A stretch of DNA of 64,000 nt from Clostridia bacterium (GTDB taxonomy: Bacteria > Bacillota > Clostridia > Oscillospirales > Acutalibacteraceae): contig JAKSQP010000004.1 in assembly GCA_024404025.1 (NCBI GenBank), positions 93,346 to 157,345 of the forward strand, given 5' to 3'. Below, in pieces: positions 40,775-52,507 of the stretch. The notes below the pieces were generated by a model that worked only from the letters and a program-made list of their open reading frames with translations, ran no database searches and was not told the origin of the DNA. Each line of letters starts with the position of its first letter. The first letter of the stretch is position 1. The position numbers and the translations under genes were made by a program.

Positions 40775-42061
40775 TTATTTAACGGGAACAAGCTTTTCCT
40801 TGCCGCCCATATAAGGACGGAGAACAACGGGAATGTTTACGCTGCCGTCTTCGTTGAGGTTATTCTCAAGGAATGCGATGAGCATTCTCGGAGGAGCAAC
40901 AACGGTGTTGTTGAGGGTGTGAGCAAAATATTTGCCGTCCTTGCCGTTGACTCTGATTTTGAGTCTGCGTGCCTGGGCGTCGCCGAGGTTGGAGCAGGAG
41001 CCGACTTCAAAATATTTCTTCTGTCTGGGCGACCATGCTTCAACATCAAATGATTTGACCTTAAGGTCTGCCAGGTCGCCGGAGCAGCATTCGAGAGTTC
41101 TGACGGGAATATCAAGTGAACGGAAGAGGTCAACGGTGTTCTGCCAAAGTTTATCGAACCACATCTTGCTTTCTTCGGGCTTGCAGACAACGATCATTTC
41201 CTGCTTCTCAAACTGATGGATTCTATAAACGCCTCTCTCTTCAATGCCGTGAGCGCCCTTTTCCTTGCGGAAGCAGGGTGAATAGCTCGTGAGGGTATGG
41301 GGGAGAGTGTCCTCTTCAACGATCGTGTCAATATATTTGCCTATCATTGAATGTTCGCTTGTGCCGATGAGATAGAGGTCTTCGCCCTCGATCTTATACA
41401 TCATGGCATCCATTTCGGCAAAGCTCATAACGCCGGTAACAACATTGCTTCTGATCATAAACGGAGGAACGCAATAGGTGAAGCCTCTGTCGATCATAAA
41501 ATCTCTTGCGTAAGAGATGCAAGCCGAATGAAGCCTTGCGATGTCGCCGCAGAGATAATAGAAACCGTTGCCTGCAACGCTTCTTGCAGCGTCAAGGTCA
41601 ATGCCGTTGAAGCGTTCCATAATATCGGTATGATAGGGAATTTCAAAATCGGGAACAACGGGCTCGCCGTATTTTGTGACCTCAACATTTTCAGTGTCGT
41701 CCTTGCCGATGGGAACGCTGGGGTCGATTATGTTGGGGATAACCATCATAATCTTCTGAATCTTTTCGGCATATTCCGCTTCAAGAGCTTCGCATTCGGA
41801 AAGTCTTTCGGAGAATTCGGTTACCTTTGCTTTTGCTGCCATGGCTTCGTCTTTTTTGCCCTGAGCCATAAGAGCGCCGATTTCCTTTGAAACCTTGTTG
41901 CGGTTTGCACGCAGAGTGTCGGCTTCGGTCTTGTTTAATCTTGATTTTGCATCAAGTTCAATAACCTCGTCAACCAGGGGAAGCTTGCTGTCCTGGAATT
42001 TCTTTTTGATGTTTTCTTTGACTGCATCGGGGTTTTCTCTTAAAAATTTAATATCTATCAT
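40775..42061 (-). CDS. serS: Seryl-tRNA synthetase
   Basis: Class II aminoacyl-tRNA synthetase of 428 aa that charges tRNA-Ser. It has the N-terminal coiled-coil arm (about 30-100), motif 2 region SPCFRKEKGAHGIEERGVYRIHQF and motif 3 ending NNTVVAPPRMLIAFLENN. The protein starts MIDIKFLRENPDAVKENIKKK as in other SerRS. AGGAG lies 9 bp upstream. No T-box is seen ahead of it; the upstream gene mrp ends 32 bp away in the same direction, so it is probably cotranscribed. Confidence 0.97.
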   Translation of the reverse strand: MIDIKFLRENPDAVKENIKKKFQDSKLPLVDEVIELDAKSRLNKTEADTLRANRNKVSKEIGALMAQGKKDEAMAAKAKVTEFSERLSECEALEAEYAEKIQKIMMVIPNIIDPSVPIGKDDTENVEVTKYGEPVVPDFEIPYHTDIMERFNGIDLDAARSVAGNGFYYLCGDIARLHSACISYARDFMIDRGFTYCVPPFMIRSNVVTGVMSFAEMDAMMYKIEGEDLYLIGTSEHSMIGKYIDTIVEEDTLPHTLTSYSPCFRKEKGAHGIEERGVYRIHQFEKQEMIVVCKPEESKMWFDKLWQNTVDLFRSLDIPVRTLECCSGDLADLKVKSFDVEAWSPRQKKYFEVGSCSNLGDAQARRLKIRVNGKDGKYFAHTLNNTVVAPPRMLIAFLENNLNEDGSVNIPVVLRPYMGGKEKLVPVK

Positions 42062-42093
42062 ATTTTTCAGCTCCTATGCTTGATTCTTTTAAT

Positions 42094-42924
42094 TTACTTC
42101 ATCTTTGCGATAATGTCAACCGCTTCGGCAATATATTCATCATTGCAGAGCTCAATTGCGCCCTTGTCAACGAGGGATGCGTTTTTGGGATCCATGGGAA
42201 TTCTTGCAAGAACGGGAACGCCGAGCTCCGAGGCAACGGAATCAATTTTGCTCTCGCCGAAGATATTGATTTTCTTTCCGCAGTCGGGGCAGACGGCATA
42301 GCTCATATTTTCAACGATTCCGATAACGGGGATGTTCATAAGCTTTGCCATATTGAATGCCTTTTTGACTATCATCGTAACAAGATCCTGCGGAGTTGTG
42401 ACAATGATGATGCCGTCAACGGGGAGATTCTGGAAAACGGTCAGCGAAACATCGCCCGTTCCGGGAGGCATATCAACAAACATATAGTCAACATCGCCCC
42501 AGGCAACATCCTTCCAGAATTGCTGGATAACGCCCGAAATAACGGGGCCTCTCCAGACTACGGGAGAATCTTCCGTTTCAAGAAGAAGATTGACCGACAT
42601 GATTTTGATTCCGGTTTTGCTTTCTGCGGGCAGAAGGCCCGATTCATCGGCTTTTGCCTTTTCGGTTATGCCGAATGATTTGGGGATTGAGGGACCCGTA
42701 ACATCGGCATCAAGCACGGCGCAGGAATTGCCCCTTGCCTGCATAGCGCTTGCGAGCATTGAGGTGACAAGCGATTTGCCGACTCCGCCTTTTCCGCTGA
42801 CAACGCCGATAACTTTTTTAACATTGCCGAAAGGACCGCAGGGGATTCTTAAATCCTGAGGCTGTTCCCTTGATGCGCAATTGCTTGAGCAGGATGCGCA
42901 ATTTCCGCTGCATGATTCGCTCAT
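42094..42924 (-). CDS. mrp: Mrp/NBP35-family Fe-S carrier ATPase
   Basis: P-loop protein of 276 aa that in characterised homologues binds and transfers [4Fe-4S] clusters. The deviant Walker A is GKGGVGKSLV (about residue 43), the switch region is DADVTGPSIP and VDMPPGTGDV, and the C-terminal CPDCG holds the bridging cysteines. An N-terminal cysteine-rich segment (CSGNCASCSSNC) is also present, as in Nbp35-like proteins. The start at 42924 has AGGAG 8 bp upstream; longer in-frame starts overlap the DUF1624 gene end. Confidence 0.93.
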   Translation of the reverse strand: MSESCSGNCASCSSNCASREQPQDLRIPCGPFGNVKKVIGVVSGKGGVGKSLVTSMLASAMQARGNSCAVLDADVTGPSIPKSFGITEKAKADESGLLPAESKTGIKIMSVNLLLETEDSPVVWRGPVISGVIQQFWKDVAWGDVDYMFVDMPPGTGDVSLTVFQNLPVDGIIIVTTPQDLVTMIVKKAFNMAKLMNIPVIGIVENMSYAVCPDCGKKINIFGESKIDSVASELGVPVLARIPMDPKNASLVDKGAIELCNDEYIAEAVDIIAKMK

Positions 42925-42935
42925 TTTATCAACTC

Positions 42936-43712
42936 CTATCTGAGAATTATATCCAATAAATATGCTGCTCCGAAAATTATCGGCATGTGTGCAACATAAA
43001 TTATGAGGGCTTTTTTGCCGAGAAACGAGAAAAAGCCGCATCTTTTTTGGTAAGTCCATTCGGGGAAGCCGGCGGCTGAAAAATATCTGCCGATGAAAAC
43101 TCCCGCAAAGAAAATGAAAACATTCGGAAAAATCGGAAAATAGTCACCGGAAAAGAAAGTCGGGGAATAGATTCCGAGCGGCATAAGCCAGTCCGTTTTA
43201 TAAAGAAAATCGGGAATGTTGAAAAACAGAAGCTCTCCGAAGTTCAGCCTGCCCTGCTCGATTCCGCTTGTGAACGGATAAAGAACGGCGCATATAATGA
43301 TTCCGATATACGGATTGAATCTGTTGATCTTTTTCCGGATGAGAGAATAAATCAGAATCGAAACTGAAAGGAAATGCAGGATTCCGAATTTTATCTGAAG
43401 TCCGTCCATTCCGAGCGCCGGAAGAATGCCGACCGTGACGGCGGTCATTCCGAGAGCAATGCCGAGAAGAATCAGGCCTCTTTTGAGGTTGCTTCTCGAA
43501 AGGCTGCATGAAATTCCGCATATCGCAATGAACAGACCCGCAAACATCGGCTCAACGGGCATAAAAAATTCAAAAAGGTCATTTGCGATTTTAATTTCAA
43601 AAAAATCGCCGATAATAAAGAATGCGTGATAAAATACCATGCAGAAAACCGCAAAGCCACGAAGCTCGTCAAGGAAATGTATTCTGTTTGCGGACTTTTT
43701 CAGTTTATCCAT
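42936..43712 (-). CDS. DUF1624 / heparan-alpha-glucosaminide N-acetyltransferase-like membrane protein
   Basis: Integral membrane protein of 258 aa with about seven hydrophobic segments. The N-terminal RIHFLDELRGFAVFCMVFYH is the hallmark of the DUF1624/acyltransferase superfamily, with the conserved DxxRG and the membrane His. Members are thought to acetylate envelope or glycan components using acetyl-CoA; no specific substrate is known here. The ATG at 43712 has GGAG 6 bp upstream; a GTG two codons upstream is less well placed. Confidence 0.8.
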   Translation of the reverse strand: MDKLKKSANRIHFLDELRGFAVFCMVFYHAFFIIGDFFEIKIANDLFEFFMPVEPMFAGLFIAICGISCSLSRSNLKRGLILLGIALGMTAVTVGILPALGMDGLQIKFGILHFLSVSILIYSLIRKKINRFNPYIGIIICAVLYPFTSGIEQGRLNFGELLFFNIPDFLYKTDWLMPLGIYSPTFFSGDYFPIFPNVFIFFAGVFIGRYFSAAGFPEWTYQKRCGFFSFLGKKALIIYVAHMPIIFGAAYLLDIILR

Positions 43713-43780
43713 GTACACTCCGTCTTTTTTATTATCTAAAAATTTATTTTATCATATTATTGCAAAAATGCAAGCCTTTG

Positions 43781-43809
43781 TTGACTTTATTAAATAATTG
43801 ATTTAAAAT
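43781..43809 (+). promoter_or_regulatory. Promoter of the gtrA gene
   Basis: TTGACT (43781-43786), 17 bp, TAAAAT (43804-43809), 39 bp ahead of the ATG. Confidence 0.8.
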
Positions 43810-43848
43810 ATATGCAGATTGCGGCAAATAATTTTAACGGAGAACAAA

Positions 43849-44403
43849 ATGATTGATAAAATCAGAGAACTTCTTTTTAAGATTTTTAAAAAAGAAAGCT
43901 TTATCGGCAAGTTGATCGATAAATTTTTCACCCGTGAAATAGTCACCTACATCATCTTCGGCGTGCTGACCACGGCGGTGAATCTTGTCACATTTTATAT
44001 CACGAAAAAAATATTCGTGAAAATCGGATGGGAGGGCATTTTCAATGCTCTGCTCGGCTCGGCAGGTTTTGAAAAGGCGCTTTCTCTGCTCGGCAAGGGC
44101 ACGGATTATCTTGACGCAACGGTTATTGCGTGGACCGTTGCCGTTATTTTCGCATTCGTTACGAATAAGCTGATAGTTTTTGAATCAAAAAGCTGGAAGC
44201 CCGAAATTGCGGGCAAAGAGTTTGCCGGATTTATCGGCGCAAGGCTGTTTTCGCTTTTGGTTGAGCTTTTGTGTATGTTCACAATGGTAACGCTTATCGG
44301 CATTAACGAATTTATCGCAAAGATCATCGTTCAGATAATAGTCGTTATTCTGAATTATGTGTTCAGCAAACTGTTGATATTCAAGAAAAAGAGTGAAAAT
44401 TGA
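43849..44403 (+). CDS. GtrA family membrane protein
   Basis: Membrane protein of 184 aa with four hydrophobic segments. The motif TYIIFGVLTTAVNLVTFYI at the first helix and FVTNKLIVFES, then NYVFSKLLIFK at the end, are typical GtrA features. GtrA proteins are linked to polyprenyl-sugar flipping or transfer in cell-surface polysaccharide decoration. Between helices 1 and 2 there is an insertion of about 35 residues that lengthens the protein compared with the common 120-150 aa. No glycosyltransferase neighbour is present. Confidence 0.88.
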   Translation: MIDKIRELLFKIFKKESFIGKLIDKFFTREIVTYIIFGVLTTAVNLVTFYITKKIFVKIGWEGIFNALLGSAGFEKALSLLGKGTDYLDATVIAWTVAVIFAFVTNKLIVFESKSWKPEIAGKEFAGFIGARLFSLLVELLCMFTMVTLIGINEFIAKIIVQIIVVILNYVFSKLLIFKKKSEN

Positions 44404-44446
44404 ATCGACATGGCAAAATTTCATATTTCGGATCGGCAGAAGCATC

Positions 44447-44476
44447 AAAACGGCACGGATTCTTCCGTGCCGTTTT
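44447..44476 (+). terminator. Terminator of gtrA
   Basis: Thirteen-bp perfect stem AAAACGGCACGGA / TCCGTGCCGTTTT with a TTCT loop, ending in a short T run. The hairpin head is identical to the first hairpin of the nearby 81-bp repeats. Confidence 0.85.
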
Positions 44477-44503
44477 ATAATTTACAGTGAAAAACCGTAT
44501 CCC

Positions 44504-44584
44504 GTAGGGCACGGATTCTTCCGTGCCGTTTTGCGGCGGACAGGCGGTCAAGGTTTCCACGGCAAGCATAAATGCTTGCCCTAC
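44504..44584. repeat. 81-bp palindromic repeat, copy 1
   Basis: Begins GTAGGGCA and ends TGCCCTAC, which are inverted copies of each other. Inside are two hairpins, GGCACGGA/TCCGTGCC and GGCAAGCAT/ATGCTTGCC. No coding capacity is credible. It resembles a small non-autonomous (MITE- or REP-like) element. Confidence 0.8.
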
Positions 44585-44601
44585 GGAGTGCATCGTTTTT
44601 T

Positions 44602-44682
44602 GTAGGGCACGGATTCATCCGTGCCGTGTGGCGGCGAGCAGGTTGTTGAGGTTTTCACGGCAAGCATGAATGCTTGCCCTAC
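44602..44682. repeat. 81-bp palindromic repeat, copy 2
   Basis: Same length, ends and two-hairpin layout as copy 1, with about a dozen substitutions mainly in the middle. The copies are in direct orientation and separated by 17 bp. Confidence 0.8.
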
Positions 44683-44695
44683 GGGCAAAGAAAAA

Positions 44696-44720
44696 GGCTG
44701 TCATCACAATGGTGACAGCC
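44696..44720 (-). terminator. Terminator of the ybaK gene (minus strand)
   Basis: Stem GGCTGTCA / TGACAGCC with a 9-nt loop; on the minus strand it is followed by TTTTTC. It lies just after the ybaK stop. Confidence 0.8.
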
Positions 44721-44726
44721 CTTATT

Positions 44727-48388
<3,662 letters not shown>

Positions 48389-48431
48389 CTATATGATACT
48401 ATTGAAAAAATATATTGTGGGAGTGATTTTC

Positions 48432-49292
48432 TTGACCGATTTCAAAGAAAGTCCGATAATGTACGGCATAGCGCTTGCCGTTATTGCGTTCATTATTGCT
48501 CAGTCTCTGTTTTTTGCGATCAAATCGTGGAAGCACGGCAAAAAGCTCGGAATAACATCCGAAACGCTGAAAAACACAGTTATTTCTTCTGTTCTTTTTA
48601 CCATTGCGCCGTCAATTTCGATTCTCGTAACGGTGATCGTTCTTGCAAATGCGCTCGGAATAGTTCTTCCGTGGATAAGACTTTCGGTTGTAGGCAACCT
48701 TGCATACGAAACCGTAGCCGCAGAAACATCTCTCGGCGTTCTCGGCGGCTCATTGAGCAATCCGGTTGACAATCCCGTTGCGTTTTCAACAATTGCCTGG
48801 GCAATGACAATAGGAGCAGGTTTCCCGCTCTTCTATCTTCCTCTTGTCTGCAAGAAGCTTCAGATGAAGATCGGCGACACGATCAACAAAAACGACAACA
48901 CCAAGAAGCTCGGCGATGTTCTTTCTGCTGCTGCTTTCATCGGAATCATTTCCGCTTTTATAGCAAGAGCGATCAACGGCTGCGCAACAACAAAGGAGCT
49001 TGTTCTTGACAGCGCAGGCAATCAGATGCTCAACGAAGCAGGCGAAGCGATAACAAAGAATGTTATCACCGAATCATCGGGCGTTATTTCGATTCTTACG
49101 CTTATTTGCGCAATCATATTTATGCTCATATTTACCGCTCTCTGCCAGAAAGTCAAAAAGCTTGAAAAATTCGAATCATTTGCAATGCCTCTTGCAATGT
49201 TTGCTGCAATGGGCTGCGCAATTCTCTTCACAAAGGTATTGCCGGCAGAGCTTTCAACCTTCACATGGTATTCCGTAGGAGGTGTGATGTGA
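48432..49292 (+). CDS. DUF5058 family membrane protein
   Basis: Integral membrane protein of 286 aa with about seven hydrophobic segments. The segments AETSLGVLGGSLSNPVDNPVAFSTIAWAMTIG and SKVLPAEL-type end recall the DUF5058 family; function unknown, and a transporter role is a guess. The TTG at 48432 is chosen because GGGAG is 8 bp upstream, giving MTDFKESPIMYG; an ATG upstream lacks a site. The stop overlaps the next start (TGATG). The pair precedes the NifU-like and GGGtGRT genes. Confidence 0.75.
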   Translation: MTDFKESPIMYGIALAVIAFIIAQSLFFAIKSWKHGKKLGITSETLKNTVISSVLFTIAPSISILVTVIVLANALGIVLPWIRLSVVGNLAYETVAAETSLGVLGGSLSNPVDNPVAFSTIAWAMTIGAGFPLFYLPLVCKKLQMKIGDTINKNDNTKKLGDVLSAAAFIGIISAFIARAINGCATTKELVLDSAGNQMLNEAGEAITKNVITESSGVISILTLICAIIFMLIFTALCQKVKKLEKFESFAMPLAMFAAMGCAILFTKVLPAELSTFTWYSVGGVM

Positions 49293-49981
49293 TGAAAACA
49301 TATTTTTACAAGCTTCACAAATGGGGAGCCGTTTGGAATTATGCCGCTCTTCTGGCGATGTATTTCGTTCCCGTTGCGATTTCGGTTTATCTCAACGCAT
49401 GGCCGACGCTCGGCGCTCTTGCAAAGATCCTTCCTCCGCTTCTTATTCTCTATTGGCCGACCGGCGTTATCGAAACCGTTACATATATCCCCATGCTCGG
49501 CGCAGGCGGAACATATTTAAGCTTTGTTACGGGCAACATTTCAAATCTCAAGCTTCCCTGCGGACTTAACGCAATGGAAAACGCAAAGGTAAAAGCAAAC
49601 ACGGAAGAGGGCGAAGTTATCGCAACTCTTTCAATTGCCGTTTCTTCAATCGTAACAACTGTTGTTATTGCAGTCGGCGTGCTTGCATTCAGCCCCGTTC
49701 TTCCGAAAATCACCGCAGAGGGCTCGCTCTTCAAGCCCGCATTTGAGCAGGTCCTTCCCGCTCTTTTCGGCGCTCTCGGCGCAGGCTATTTCTTCAAGCA
49801 TTGGAAGCTCGGCATTGCTCCCGTTCTCAGCGGAATCATCGTTCTTCTCTTCTCCCCCACAATGGGTGTCGGCATCCTTATGTTCATAACGATAGTTGTT
49901 TCAATTGTCGGAACGCTCATTATCTATAAGAATCTCTGGCTCCCCGAATTCAAAAAAATGAAGGAAGCAAAAAAGAAATAA
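49292..49981 (+). CDS. Uncharacterised membrane protein, partner of DUF5058
   Basis: Integral membrane protein of 229 aa with about six hydrophobic segments and a basic C-terminus (KKMKEAKKK). I cannot assign a family. The segment YWPTGVIETVTYIPMLGAGGTYLSFVTGNISNLKLPC is striking and may form a pore or binding site, with a re-entrant Gly-rich loop. AGGAGG lies 9 bp before the ATG inside the DUF5058 end. The two proteins are probably subunits of one complex. Confidence 0.7.
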   Translation: MKTYFYKLHKWGAVWNYAALLAMYFVPVAISVYLNAWPTLGALAKILPPLLILYWPTGVIETVTYIPMLGAGGTYLSFVTGNISNLKLPCGLNAMENAKVKANTEEGEVIATLSIAVSSIVTTVVIAVGVLAFSPVLPKITAEGSLFKPAFEQVLPALFGALGAGYFFKHWKLGIAPVLSGIIVLLFSPTMGVGILMFITIVVSIVGTLIIYKNLWLPEFKKMKEAKKK

Positions 49982-50022
49982 AATTGTTGAAGCGAAAAAC
50001 ATTATGTTGTGCAAATTAACAC

Positions 50023-50051
50023 TTGATATATAGCGCAAATTGTTATAAAAT
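50023..50051 (+). promoter_or_regulatory. Promoter of the NifU-like/GGGtGRT operon
   Basis: TTGATA (50023-50028), 17 bp, TAAAAT (50046-50051), followed by AAAGGAG (50082-50088) and the ATG at 50099. Confidence 0.75.
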
Positions 50052-50098
50052 TATAATGTTGATTTTTAAATCACTTTTTTGAAAGGAGTAAAAAAGTA

Positions 50099-50794
50099 AT
50101 GATCAATTACACTAACGAAGTGCAGAATATGTGCTGCGTAGCAAAGGGACCCAACCACGGCCCCGCACCCATACCCGAAGAGGGCAAATGGGTAAAGGCT
50201 TATGAAATCAAAGATATCTCCGCTTTCACTCACGGCGTTGGCTGGTGCGCACCTCAGCAGGGCGCCTGCAAGCTTTCACTCAACGTTAAGAACGGCGTTA
50301 TCGAAGAAGCTCTTGTTGAAACGATCGGCTGCTCGGGCATGACCCATTCCGCAGCTATGGCTGCCGAGATCCTTCCCGGCAAGACCATCCTTGAAGCTCT
50401 CAACACAGACCTTGTCTGCGATGCAATCAACACCGCTATGCGTGAGCTCTTCCTCCAGATAGTTTACGGCCGTTCACAGTCCGCTTTCTCGGATGACGGT
50501 CTTTCAGTCGGCGCAGGTCTTGAAGACCTCGGCAAGGGACTCCGTTCACAGGTCGGCACAATGTACGGCACAAAGGTCAAGGGCGTTCGTTATCTTGAAA
50601 TGGCAGAGGGTTATGTTACAAGACTTGCTCTTGATGCAGATGATCAGGTTATCGGCTATGAATTCGTTTCTCTCGGCAAGATGACAGACTTCATCAAGAA
50701 GGGCGACGATCCCACAACCGCATACAACAAGGCAATGGGTACTTACGGCAGATTTGCAGAAGCCGCAAAGTATATTGACCCGAGAAAAGAATAA
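50099..50794 (+). CDS. NifU/IscU-like iron-sulfur cluster scaffold-type protein
   Basis: Protein of 231 aa. The central part GVIEEALVETIGCSGMTHSAAMAAEILPGKTILEAL matches the NifU_N (IscU) fold, with Cys in the GCSGM position. Other candidate ligands are in NMCCVAKG and GWCAPQQGACKL. It is longer than IscU and has a C-terminal segment resembling no known domain. This member is always, as far as I recall, next to the GGGtGRT gene. Codon use is strongly biased (GGC, CTC, AAG), suggesting high expression. Function in the cell is not known; cluster carriage is inferred from the fold. Confidence 0.85.
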   Translation: MINYTNEVQNMCCVAKGPNHGPAPIPEEGKWVKAYEIKDISAFTHGVGWCAPQQGACKLSLNVKNGVIEEALVETIGCSGMTHSAAMAAEILPGKTILEALNTDLVCDAINTAMRELFLQIVYGRSQSAFSDDGLSVGAGLEDLGKGLRSQVGTMYGTKVKGVRYLEMAEGYVTRLALDADDQVIGYEFVSLGKMTDFIKKGDDPTTAYNKAMGTYGRFAEAAKYIDPRKE

Positions 50795-50818
50795 TAGGAT
50801 AAGAGGAGGAATTTTATA

Positions 50819-51820
50819 ATGGCATTATTTGAAAGCTATGAAAGACGAGTTGACAACATCAACAAAGTTCTTGCCGAATACGGCATCTCCTCTATCGAGG
50901 AATGCAAAGAGATTACTCTTGCAAAGGGAATCGACTGCGATAAAATCGTAAGAGAAACTCAGCCCATCTGCTTTGAAAACGCTGTTTGGGCTTATACAGT
51001 AGGCTGCGCAATCGCAATTAAAAAGGGCTGCACAAAGGCTGCTGACGCTGCTGCCGCAATCGGCATCGGACTTCAGGCTTTCTGTATCAAAGGCTCTGTT
51101 GCTGACAACAGAAAAGTCGGTCTCGGCCACGGCAATCTCGGCAAAAGACTTCTTTCGGAAGAAACAGAATGCTTCTGCTTCCTTGCAGGCCACGAATCCT
51201 TCGCTGCTGCCGAGGGCGCAATCAAAATCGCTCTCAACGCAAACAAGGTCAGAAATAAACCCCTTAAGGTTATTCTCAACGGTCTTGGCAAAGATGCCGC
51301 TATGATCATCTCAAGAATCAACGGCTTCACATATTGCAAGACCGAGTTTGATCCTTATTCGGAAACCGTTAAGGTTGTTGAAGAAAAAGCATATTCAAAC
51401 GGCCCCAGAGCGGAAGTCAGATGCTACGGCGCTGATAACGTTCCCGAAGGCGTTGCGATCATGCGCCTTGAAAATGTCGGCGTTTCCATCACCGGCAACT
51501 CAACCAACCCCACAAGATTCCAGCATCCCGTTGCAGGCACATATAAGAAATGGTGCGTTGAAAACGGCGTTGACTATTTCTCGGTTGCTTCCGGCGGCGG
51601 CACAGGAAGAACCCTTCATCCCGATAATATGGCAGCAGGCCCCGCTTCCTACGGCATGACCGACACAATGGGCAGAATGCATTCAGATGCACAGTTTGCA
51701 GGTTCATCATCAGTCCCCGCTCATGTAGAAATGATGGGACTTATCGGCATGGGCAACAACCCGATGGTTGGCGCCACCGTTGCCTGCGCAGTTGCAGTTG
51801 AAGAAAGCTTCAAGGCATAA
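50819..51820 (+). CDS. GGGtGRT protein
   Basis: Soluble protein of 333 aa with the diagnostic SGGGTGRTLHP motif (about residue 258). Other conserved-looking parts are GLGHGNLGKRLLSEETECFCFLAGHESFAAAEGA and GNNPMVGATVACAVAVEE. Eight or more cysteines are distributed through the protein and may ligate a metal or cluster. The reaction is unknown. It starts 24 bp after the NifU-like gene with AGAGGAGG, same codon bias, and a terminator follows, so the two form a compact, well-expressed operon. Confidence 0.88.
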   Translation: MALFESYERRVDNINKVLAEYGISSIEECKEITLAKGIDCDKIVRETQPICFENAVWAYTVGCAIAIKKGCTKAADAAAAIGIGLQAFCIKGSVADNRKVGLGHGNLGKRLLSEETECFCFLAGHESFAAAEGAIKIALNANKVRNKPLKVILNGLGKDAAMIISRINGFTYCKTEFDPYSETVKVVEEKAYSNGPRAEVRCYGADNVPEGVAIMRLENVGVSITGNSTNPTRFQHPVAGTYKKWCVENGVDYFSVASGGGTGRTLHPDNMAAGPASYGMTDTMGRMHSDAQFAGSSSVPAHVEMMGLIGMGNNPMVGATVACAVAVEESFKA

Positions 51821-51837
51821 GAAAATCAACACTTTAC

Positions 51838-51872
51838 GGGCTTCGCTCTCTTTCAGAGCGGAGCTCTTTTTT
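51838..51872 (+). terminator. Terminator of the NifU-like/GGGtGRT operon
   Basis: Stem GGGCTTCGCTCT / AGAGCGGAGCTC (12 bp with G-T pairs) with a 5-nt loop and six T, 17 bp after the stop. Confidence 0.88.
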
Positions 51873-51921
51873 GTTCGTTTGGAGTCGAATTTTCAGAAAA
51901 ATTGAGCAAAATTGAGCAAAA

Positions 51922-52260
51922 TTATTTTTGTTGATCAATTTTTTTACTCAATGCAGCGGGATGATATATATTATCAATGAATGGAATTGCTTTCATTATG
52001 TCTGTGTCATTAAGGTGAATATATGTCGTCGTTATCTCAGCCATTCCGTCTTTTGGCTTTAATTTATGACCAAGAATAAAACTTAAAGTCATTGGATCTA
52101 ATCCTTGTGCATTTAATGAGGTAGCGAATGTATGCCGCAGTGAATGAGTGTTGTAATCATCAAATAACGGCTCACCTTTTTGTTTTTTTTGAGGACTATT
52201 AACATAGGAACTATAACCATGAATTAATTTCGTTATTGTCGAGTTATATATATCATATTG
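51922..52260 (-). pseudogene. Truncated tyrosine recombinase (integrase), C-terminal part
   Basis: An open stretch of 112 codons on the minus strand without start codon. It carries the catalytic C-terminal signatures of phage or ICE integrases: THSLRHTFATSLN (His and Arg II), ILGHKL (His) and TTTYIHLN (nucleophile Tyr). The N-terminal DNA-binding part and Arg I region are missing; a stop (52261-52263) closes the frame and the DNA upstream shows no continuation. Base composition is AT-rich. It marks the remains of a mobile element at the border of the accessory island. Confidence 0.82.
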
Positions 52261-52418
52261 TTATGAATACTTCTACTCATTATTAAAAATATCTTCCGCA
52301 CTTATACTAACTAACATTTCAAGACTGTTTCAGACTATGAGCTTTTCTTTGGCGGATGCGGGGTTATTTTGGGGGTCACATTAAATTTTCAGATTCGGAT
52401 AAAAATTAAACAAAAACA

Positions 52419-52446
52419 TTTTCATTTCAGATTTATATGTTATAAT
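52419..52446 (+). promoter_or_regulatory. Possible promoter of the fused ABC transporter gene
   Basis: A perfect TATAAT (52441-52446) lies 61 bp upstream of the ATG; the only -35 candidate (TTTTCA, 16-bp spacing) is poor. The 150 bp between here and the integrase remnant contain no gene. Confidence 0.45.
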
Positions 52447-52507
52447 GATTATGTATAAAAACACAAAGCATGTTTGCCGCAGAAATTGCGGCAGGAAAGA
52501 GGATTGC

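Noticed and set aside
44504..44682. CRISPR array
   Set aside because: Only two units, each 81 bp and internally palindromic, with a 17-bp gap; no cas genes nearby.
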